Assembly (NCBI GenBank): GCA_903889245.1
Contig: CAISWQ010000056.1
Location: 159,408 to 223,407, forward strand
Origin: an uncultured Lentisphaerota bacterium
GTDB lineage: Bacteria > Verrucomicrobiota > Kiritimatiellia > CAIQIC01
Length of the DNA: 64,000 bases
Reading direction: 5' to 3'
Shown here: positions 58,711 through 64,000 of the stretch, in pieces
Layout of the letters: every line of letters begins with the position of its first letter
Numbering within the stretch: position 1 is the stretch's first letter
Made by a program: the position numbers and the translations under genes
Notes under the pieces: model-generated
Databases searched by the model: none
What the model saw: the letters and a program-made list of their open reading frames with translations, nothing else
What the model was told of the DNA's origin: nothing

Positions 58711-59565
58711 TCACGGCCGCAACACGCGGTTGGTGGCGTGGCAGGAGTTGAAATTGCTCGCCAGCATTTCGGGCTTCATGATCGTGGCCGCGCCGCCTTT
58801 GAAGATGACAACCACACCTTGACGACCGAATGGCGGATCATCGGTCAACTGTTCGGATCCTTTGAATTCGGCCAGCGAACTGATTTTCAAATTACGAGTG
58901 AAGAGTAAAGGTGCTTGATCTGAATCGGAATCATTTATATCCGCGACAATACACCATGCATTGGCGCCAGCCTCAAATAGGGCAGCATTAGTTTCCTTGC
59001 AAAACATCAGGCCTGATGCAGAAAAAAGTGCATAGTCTATGCTTATCACTCCATTCCCGACCAAGTTTGTGAACACAGCCGTAGAAGTTGCATAGTTGCT
59101 GGATTGTGGCCAACTGGACACGTTATTCGAACTAGAGTAGTTCAGGTTTTGAGCAATCATGGCTCGGAAAATTTGTTTTCCATTGCAGAGCGTGCCAGTC
59201 ATTTTTGATGTTAGCAGGGTAGAATTAATTGCCGGACCGAGTAACCATGCATGTAGTAAAATAGCTATGCTGATGCTGGTGTTAACATAGCCCAAAATCA
59301 ATCCCGTCTTGGCCAAGTCGCTCCCCGATATAGCACCGTTTGATCTGTTGATTTCCCCGACAGCCGCGTAACCCAAAATTACTGCGGAGATAGCGACGAG
59401 CGGTATGATACTAATGCTAAAATGCTTTGCTACATAACCCAAGATGACTGCGGGAATGGTGAGCAAGGCCCCCAGCATAATGACGTCCAAGAGCAGGCCG
59501 ATGATGCCGAGCACCAAGCTGGCCGTCGCGAGGCCGCAGTGTTTGGGCGTCGGAGAAGTGTTCAT
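58711..59565 (-). CDS. DUF4190-type membrane protein with extracytoplasmic tail, low GC
   Basis: The 284-aa protein begins with ASLVLGIIGLLLDVIMLGALLTI and GYAAVGEINRSNGAISGSDLAKTGLILGYV, the DUF4190 pattern of two or three helices around a GxxxxxxI/L core. A fourth hydrophobic segment and an extracytoplasmic tail follow; the tail (GKQIFRAMIAQNLNY, DDPPFGRQGVVVIFKGG) looks like the C-terminal part of pilin-like proteins in this group. It is markedly AT-richer than its neighbours. A GGAGC ribosome binding site precedes ATG 59565. Confidence 0.7.
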   Translation of the reverse strand: MNTSPTPKHCGLATASLVLGIIGLLLDVIMLGALLTIPAVILGYVAKHFSISIIPLVAISAVILGYAAVGEINRSNGAISGSDLAKTGLILGYVNTSISIAILLHAWLLGPAINSTLLTSKMTGTLCNGKQIFRAMIAQNLNYSSSNNVSSWPQSSNYATSTAVFTNLVGNGVISIDYALFSASGLMFCKETNAALFEAGANAWCIVADINDSDSDQAPLLFTRNLKISSLAEFKGSEQLTDDPPFGRQGVVVIFKGGAATIMKPEMLASNFNSCHATNRVLRP

Positions 59566-59631
59566 GGTTTGCGCTCCAACTTCATGACGGCATTAGACAA
59601 CGCCGCCCGCCGCGCGTCAATCGCGCTGACT

Positions 59632-59740
59632 TTCCAAGCCTTGGAAAATTCCGGCGCAGTTTTTCCAAGGCCTGGAAAAGAAACCGGCGAAACTTTCCAA
59701 TGTCCGGAAAATTCGGGAATTATTTTTCCAATCCCTGGAA
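59632..59740. repeat. TTCCAA/TTGGAA palindrome array, 4 units
   Basis: Centres are at 59639, 59670, 59702 and 59733 (31, 32, 31 bp). The array ends two nt before the stop of the heparinase-type gene. Confidence 0.93.
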
Positions 59741-59742
59741 AA

Positions 59743-61836
59743 CTATTTCTTCTGCGGGATGACGGCGGGCGGGGTGACGCGGACGGTGGCCTTGGTGGTG
59801 TTGATGGCGAGCTGCCATGAGCTGGTTCCGCTGCTGATGCGGATGCCGACCGTGGGGTCGAGACGCGGGTTTTGCGGCAGCACGGCCTGCAGCGCCGGCA
59901 TGGTGCCGTCGAGCGCGATGGCCCAGACGAACGTGGTTTGCGCAGTCGTACGCCGGAAGATCGTCATGGGAATCCGGTCGGCGGTGCTCTTGCCGACGCC
60001 GGTGGCGGTGATGACCTCGGTCGGCTCGCCGCCGGCGAGTGCGACAACGCCGCGCCAGTCGGGCGCGAGACTGAAGGTCTGTGCGAGCGCGGCGTTGGTG
60101 CGGCAGAGCGTGGCGCTCTTGAGGTGCTGGTAGCCGTTTTGCGCGGGCAGCGAGAACGCGGCGCCCGGCGGCGGTGTCTGCCACGCGCCGTTGCAGTGCG
60201 TCGCGAGGTCGAACGTGTGGGGCTTATCGGCGGCGAGCTGGTCGGCGAAGACGATCAGGTTCTCGTTCAGCAGCACAGCGGTGCGGACGAAGCGGACGCC
60301 CTTGGCGATCGGGCCGGCCTCGGTCATGGCGAAGTCGCAGCCGTGGTCGTTGCCGAAGGCGAGGCACTGGCCGGTGGCCTCGGCCTGGTTGGCGCCATCG
60401 ATGACGAGGGTGTTGTGCGCGAGCGTGACCTTGTCCCACTGCGCGTGCAGCGGCGAGCCGTAGGGCCGCGTGCCGGGGTCGGGGCAGATCACCTTGCCGC
60501 GCGCGTAGAGGACGAAGTTGTTTTTGTCGGGGTGGCCGTGGCCGCCGCCGTGCGGGCCGTACTTCAGGCAGAGCCACGTGGCCTGCTCGCCGGCGCCGCG
60601 CTGGAGGATCGCGTAACCAGAGGCCGGTGCGTTGCGGCTGGGCAGGGCATTGGTCAGGGCTGCGGGCAGTTGCGGCAGGCCGAACCAGAGCGCCAGCTCG
60701 TCGCGGCGCTGGGAGTCGGCCAGCGCCGTGAGGTAGAGCGGATTGCGGTAGCGGGCGTAGGCCAACTCGAACATCCCGCTGCGGATGTTGACCTCGCCGC
60801 TGTCGTTGAACGCAGGCAGCACGAGGTTTGGCATGGCGAGGTTGACCGGGGCCTCGAACATTTTTTTCAGCGGCTCGCCGTAGAGATTGAAGCGGCAGTT
60901 GCGCGCGGCCTCGGTCAGCGGCCAGACGGCGCCCAACGTGAAGAAGTGGTAGCCCCACGCGCCCTCGTACCAAACGCCATCGGGCTGCACGCCTTTGGCC
61001 ATCTGCGTGCGGTAGCCGCGGTCGGGGTCATCGATCGCGGCGCGGATCAGCGCGGCGTCGCCGAGCAGATAGCCGGTGATACCGACCGCGCTGTTCTTCC
61101 AGCACTGGATGTTGTGCACGCCCAGCTTGTGCGGGAGGATCACATCGCGCGCGGCGGGCAGGAACAATTGGTCGGCCAGCGTGCGGCGGTCGGCGGCGGA
61201 AAGCGTGTCCCAGAGCAGGTCCGCGCCCTGCGCGACGGGGATCAGCCAGGCGGCCTCGTCGAGCGTCTGCGGCCCGACGCGCCCGCCGCCGATCTTCGCC
61301 TGCCCGCGCGTGGTGTGCAGCGGATAGGCGAGGTAGCGCCCGGCGTAGGCGAGGAGAATGTCGCGACCGCGCCGGGCATAGCGCACGTCGCCTGTCACCT
61401 GGAAGAGCAGGCCGGCGTTGCGGACGGCCGCGGCATAGCTGCTGTGCGTGCGGTTGATGGAGACGCCGTCGAAATCGCGGTCGGGTTTCGTGGCCTCGCC
61501 GCGCAGAACCTCCTTGTTTACCGGGCAGATGTGTTCCCACTGCCACGGGCCAAGCTGCTGGCCCTCCTTCAAACGCGCGCCGTGTGTCGGGCACACATAC
61601 CAGTGCGACCAGTTGCCGCCGCGCGGCGGCAACTCGATGGGCGTGTCGAGCGTCTTGTCGAAACTCTTGCGGAGCGACTGCCACTGCGCGGTCCATGGTT
61701 CCTGCTGCACGCGCTGCTTGAGCTGCGCGATGCCGGCGGCATCAAACAGCAGGCGCGGGTGCGGCGGCAATGCGTCGGCGCCGGCCGCCGAAGCCGCCAG
61801 CGCGCAAAGTCCGAACATGGTCAGGAAAGTTTTCAT
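59743..61836 (-). CDS. Secreted heparinase II/III-family polysaccharide lyase
   Basis: The 697-aa protein has a signal peptide (to about AGADALP). An (alpha/alpha) toroid comes first (HPRLLFDAAGIAQLKQRV, NRTHSSYAAAVRNAG, NIQCWKNSAVGITGY, GVWYEGAWGYHF), then the anti-parallel beta-sheet domain with the hallmark HGGGHGHPDKNNFVLYARG. Conserved Tyr, His and Asn of heparinase/alginate-lyase type are in these blocks. The likely substrate is a uronic-acid-containing polysaccharide. A copy of an 18-nt upstream box precedes it. Confidence 0.88.
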   Translation of the reverse strand: MKTFLTMFGLCALAASAAGADALPPHPRLLFDAAGIAQLKQRVQQEPWTAQWQSLRKSFDKTLDTPIELPPRGGNWSHWYVCPTHGARLKEGQQLGPWQWEHICPVNKEVLRGEATKPDRDFDGVSINRTHSSYAAAVRNAGLLFQVTGDVRYARRGRDILLAYAGRYLAYPLHTTRGQAKIGGGRVGPQTLDEAAWLIPVAQGADLLWDTLSAADRRTLADQLFLPAARDVILPHKLGVHNIQCWKNSAVGITGYLLGDAALIRAAIDDPDRGYRTQMAKGVQPDGVWYEGAWGYHFFTLGAVWPLTEAARNCRFNLYGEPLKKMFEAPVNLAMPNLVLPAFNDSGEVNIRSGMFELAYARYRNPLYLTALADSQRRDELALWFGLPQLPAALTNALPSRNAPASGYAILQRGAGEQATWLCLKYGPHGGGHGHPDKNNFVLYARGKVICPDPGTRPYGSPLHAQWDKVTLAHNTLVIDGANQAEATGQCLAFGNDHGCDFAMTEAGPIAKGVRFVRTAVLLNENLIVFADQLAADKPHTFDLATHCNGAWQTPPPGAAFSLPAQNGYQHLKSATLCRTNAALAQTFSLAPDWRGVVALAGGEPTEVITATGVGKSTADRIPMTIFRRTTAQTTFVWAIALDGTMPALQAVLPQNPRLDPTVGIRISSGTSSWQLAINTTKATVRVTPPAVIPQKK

Positions 61837-61849
61837 AGAATATGTGGCG

Positions 61850-61867
61850 GGAGCATAGCGGAGAGGC
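61850..61867 (-). promoter_or_regulatory. Shared upstream box, copy 2
   Basis: It is identical to 58594-58611 (minus strand GCCTCTCCGCTATGCTCC) and lies 13 nt before the heparinase-type ATG. TATGCT may serve as a -10 box. Confidence 0.5.
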
Positions 61868-61880
61868 GGAACGGAGGATA

Positions 61881-61940
61881 GTCGTCAGTTGTCAGTGGTC
61901 AGTTGTGATTTGTCATTTGTCCTTGGTCACTGGTCATTGG
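61881..61940. repeat. Degenerate 7-nt tandem repeat (GTTGTCA type), about 8 units
   Basis: GTCGTCA, GTTGTCA, GTGGTCA, GTTGTGA, TTTGTCA, TTTGTCC, TTGGTCA and CTGGTCA repeat with exact period 7 between the PQQ-propeller gene's stop and the heparinase promoter. Confidence 0.85.
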
Positions 61941-61990
61941 CCGCATTGGGAAAACATCCGCATCGAGAAAGTCTAGACCTCGATTCCGTG

Positions 61991-63214
61991 TTATTTGGCG
62001 GTGGCAATATCGTAGCAGTAGAGAAAGTCGCTGTAGCGGACATAGAGGCGGGCGTGGCAGATGACGAGGTGCGCCCACGAGGGGCCGGTGCCGGCGGCGG
62101 GCAGTTCGAAGCGGCTGACGATCTCCAGCTTCTGTGGGTCGGCGGGTGCGAGCGCGAGTTGCCGCTTCTCGTTCATCAGGTAGAGCATGCCGTCGGCGGC
62201 GAAGGTCGTGCCGGAGCGCGGGCCGGGGAGCTCCTCGCTGGTCCAGAGCGTGCGGCCGCTCGCCCAGTCGAGCGCGGCCCAGTGGCGGTGCTTGTGGTTA
62301 CCATCGGCGTGGCCATAGAGCGCGTTGCCGACCAGCGCCACGCCGCCGTGTTCGTTGTCGAGCTCGGTCGTGTGCCAAAGCTGCTCGACGCCGTCGGGCT
62401 TGAGCCGCAGCAGATACGCGCCGCGGCCCCACGTGCCGAACACGGCGAGGCAGCCGTCATGGAAAATCGGATGGCACGCATTGACGCCGTAGGGCGCGGG
62501 CATCTCGAAACGCCAGAGCAGCTTGCCGGTCTCGGCGGCGATGCCGACCGCGGCGCCGGAGGTCATCGTGACGATCTGCCGCTGGCCGCCAACGGTGATG
62601 AGCTGCGGCGCGGTATAGCTCGGTTGGTCGCCGTTGCCCGCTGTCTGCCAGACCGTCTGGCCAGTGTGGCGGTCGAGCGCAACCATCAGCACATTCGTAC
62701 CGCCCGGCGTCGCGATCACGCGGTCGCTGTCCACGAGCAAACCCTCGCTCAAGCCCCACTGGATATTCCGTCCGCCGAATTTCGTCAGGATGTTCAGCGT
62801 CCAAAGCGCGCGGCCGGTCGCGGTCTCGAGGCAGACGAGATCGCCATCGGCATTCAGGTGATAAAGCTTTGCTCCGACGATGGTCGGAGTCGAGCGCGCG
62901 CCGGGCATCGCGCGGCGGTAGGCCGGGCCGTTCGTCGCCTGCCAGAGCTGTTTGCCGTTGAGGTCGAGCGCGGTGATGACCGTGTTCGATCCGATATTGC
63001 CCGCGGTGATGACGCGGCCCGCGCTGATCGCCGCGCTCGCGTAGCCCTCGCCGATGCCGGTGGCGCGCCAGAGCAGCTTCGGCCCGCCCTCCGGCCAGCG
63101 CTTGAGCAACCCGGTCTCGGTGCAGAAGTTGTCGCGTTTTGGGCCGTGGAACTGCGGCCAGTCACCGGCGCGCACCGCGCCCGCCAGCAGCAGCAGCGAC
63201 AGGAAGATTTTCAT
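61991..63214 (-). CDS. Secreted PQQ-binding-like beta-propeller protein
   Basis: The 407-aa protein has a signal peptide (MKIFLSLLLLAGAVRAG) and starts DWPQFHGPKRDNFCTETGLL, the usual opening of PVC and planctomycete outer-membrane PQQ-like propellers. Repeated blades with TALDLNGKQLWQA, CLETATGRALWTL, ALDRHTGQTVWQT and GIAAETGKLLWRF show the PQQ-repeat tryptophan motif. No quinoprotein catalytic site is evident, so it is probably a structural or ligand-binding propeller. Its promoter overlaps the end of ybeY and lies 6 nt from the ATG. Confidence 0.88.
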   Translation of the reverse strand: MKIFLSLLLLAGAVRAGDWPQFHGPKRDNFCTETGLLKRWPEGGPKLLWRATGIGEGYASAAISAGRVITAGNIGSNTVITALDLNGKQLWQATNGPAYRRAMPGARSTPTIVGAKLYHLNADGDLVCLETATGRALWTLNILTKFGGRNIQWGLSEGLLVDSDRVIATPGGTNVLMVALDRHTGQTVWQTAGNGDQPSYTAPQLITVGGQRQIVTMTSGAAVGIAAETGKLLWRFEMPAPYGVNACHPIFHDGCLAVFGTWGRGAYLLRLKPDGVEQLWHTTELDNEHGGVALVGNALYGHADGNHKHRHWAALDWASGRTLWTSEELPGPRSGTTFAADGMLYLMNEKRQLALAPADPQKLEIVSRFELPAAGTGPSWAHLVICHARLYVRYSDFLYCYDIATAK

Positions 63215-63220
63215 GGCAGG

Positions 63221-63249
63221 ATGAAACGCCAGCCGGCCAGCGACGTCAA
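63221..63249 (-). promoter_or_regulatory. Sigma-70-like promoter of the propeller gene
   Basis: On the minus strand TTGACG (63249-63244) and TTTCAT (63226-63221) are separated by 17 nt. Six nt remain before the ATG, a leaderless layout like that of the GH31 gene. Confidence 0.5.
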
Positions 63250-63701
63250 GATTGGAAAAGCCCACGAAGCAAACCAGTGCGAGTGGCGGCGCGGAGCCAG
63301 CGTAGTTCGCGGCGGCGCATCGCAGCGCGTTGGGGTGGGGTGGTGTCGTCGGCACCGGCGAGATGGTCGCAGCCGTGCGCGAGGTAGAGCGCCAGCTCGC
63401 GCTCCGGTCCGCCGGCGCGGCGTGCGCCCTCCCGCGCCGCCAGTACGACGTTGATGATGAGTTCACCCGCGCCGCTGATCTCGTCCGGCAGCGACGGATA
63501 GGCGAGGCTGATGACGTCGGTGATGTAGTCGCGGCCGAACACAGCGTGGTTCGCGGTGACGATACCGGCGTCGTCGGTCAGCAGGATTTCCAGCGAGTGC
63601 AACGGAAGCCCGGCCTGCTCCGCGAGCCAGCCCGCCAGCCGCCGCAGCCGTGGCGAGCTGACGCGAAATTTCGCCTGCTGGTTGGAAACGAGGATTTTCA
63701 T
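63246..63701 (-). CDS. ybeY: Endoribonuclease YbeY
   Basis: The 151-aa protein has the UPF0054/YbeY zinc motif in LYLAHGCDHLAGADD (HGxxHLxGxDH type, with Cys in the place usually held by Leu/Tyr and Asp at the last ligand-like position). The upstream DVISLAYPS and GELIINVVLA stretches match the family. YbeY matures 16S rRNA and takes part in ribosome quality control. It overlaps the upstream membrane-protein gene by 4 nt. Confidence 0.88.
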   Translation of the reverse strand: MKILVSNQQAKFRVSSPRLRRLAGWLAEQAGLPLHSLEILLTDDAGIVTANHAVFGRDYITDVISLAYPSLPDEISGAGELIINVVLAAREGARRAGGPERELALYLAHGCDHLAGADDTTPPQRAAMRRRELRWLRAATRTGLLRGLFQS

Positions 63702-64000
63702 TCCTTGGGAGTCTCGCCGTTGGATGACGCGGTTGTTTCAAGCTGACGGAGCATGGCCCGACGCAAACGCCAAAGTATCCAGCCAATGACAGCAAACAGG
63801 GAATAGGCTGCGAACGCGAATAAAATTTGATCCGTAGTCCAAGAATCCCGCCATTCAGCTTGCCATAGGTTTAAGATGGTTATGGAGGTTTGAAGTGGAA
63901 CGACTACACCGAAGGCCAAAACCCGCGAGCCTTCATCATGAATCAGGTAATAGAGCAGCCAGGCCAAGACCAAGAGGTAGAGCCAGCCCCAAAATTGAAT
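63698..64000 (-). CDS. Membrane protein fragment (runs off the window)
   Basis: The frame is open to the window edge and shows at least 100 residues with two or three hydrophobic segments: FWGWLYLLVLAWLLYYLI, VLAFGVVVPLQTSITIL and ILFAFAAYSLFAVIGWILW, ending in a basic helix RLRRAMLRQLE. It may be the C-terminal part of a larger membrane protein, possibly a 7TM-HD (PgpH)-like protein that often precedes ybeY, but no HD domain is visible here. Low GC relative to neighbours. Confidence 0.55.
   Translation of the reverse strand: MQFWGWLYLLVLAWLLYYLIHDEGSRVLAFGVVVPLQTSITILNLWQAEWRDSWTTDQILFAFAAYSLFAVIGWILWRLRRAMLRQLETTASSNGETPKE

Noticed and set aside
59872..61881. Plus-strand open frame of 669 codons opposite the heparinase-type gene
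   Set aside because: It has low-complexity Arg/Gly/Ala/Val composition, no recognisable motif, and is fully covered by a well-supported lyase gene.

Overview
The window is GC-rich (clearly above 60% by eye) and dense with genes. It looks like a chromosomal segment of a carbohydrate-degrading bacterium of the PVC group (Verrucomicrobiota / Lentisphaerota / Kiritimatiellota-like). This is an inference from gene content: secreted hydrolases resembling GH89, GH31, GH2, GH78 and heparinase II/III; Tat-exported Gfo/Idh/MocA and TIM-barrel proteins; LL-diaminopimelate aminotransferase; a PQQ-type beta-propeller; and abundant short intergenic repeats. No rRNA, phage or insertion sequence was seen.

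Layout. 1-9.2 kb: the end of an exopolysaccharide locus (Wza-like export lipoprotein), a 3-hydroxyisobutyrate-type dehydrogenase, a zinc-ribbon/proline-rich protein, an M28 peptidase lipoprotein, a FadL-like porin, and a UroD-family protein coupled to a GH89 alpha-N-acetylglucosaminidase. 9.3-19.8 kb (minus strand): GH31, a low-GC PD-(D/E)XK endonuclease-like gene, a HEAT/Gfo-Idh-MocA pair, small proteins, a Tat TIM-barrel protein, a malectin-like protein and a GH2 enzyme. 20-23.3 kb: a large unrecognised protein followed by a phosphomannomutase. 23.4-27.6 kb: a Cys-rich protein divergent from a nickel operon (NikR, outer-membrane barrel, NikMN, NikQ, NikO) with a visible NikR-type operator. 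27.8-32 kb: DciA-like, membrane, site-2 protease, TilS and ACT-like genes. 32.1-41.1 kb: a TetR-regulated efflux cluster (TetR, membrane fusion protein, ATPase, TolC, flavodoxin/ferredoxin membrane protein, second ATPase, two ABC-2 permeases) resembling E. coli CecR-YbhGFSR. 41.1-48.3 kb: tRNA-Tyr, DapL, an NADPH quinone/azo-reductase, a hybrid sensor kinase coupled to a C39-like cysteine protease, an HNH endonuclease and an acidic zinc-ribbon protein. 48.5-64 kb: GH78, an SGNH esterase, MutS, an unrecognised secreted glycosidase-like protein, a DUF4190-type protein, a heparinase II/III-type lyase, a PQQ-propeller protein, YbeY and a truncated membrane protein.

The most unusual signal is not a gene. 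Fourteen short arrays (42 units in total) of a 15-bp palindrome with arms TTCCAA/TTGGAA occur between genes, and twice inside genes. Within every array the palindrome centres are 31 or 32 bp apart, about three turns of B-DNA, while the bases between them vary. Other repeat families are also present: perfect 32-34 bp palindromes, a GTAGCGGC hairpin, and degenerate tandem repeats of period 7 or 8 that sometimes form the tails of proteins or fold into a long hairpin next to the mutS ribosome binding site. Several genes have good sigma-70-like promoters whose -10 box ends only 6-7 nt before ATG, which suggests leaderless mRNAs.
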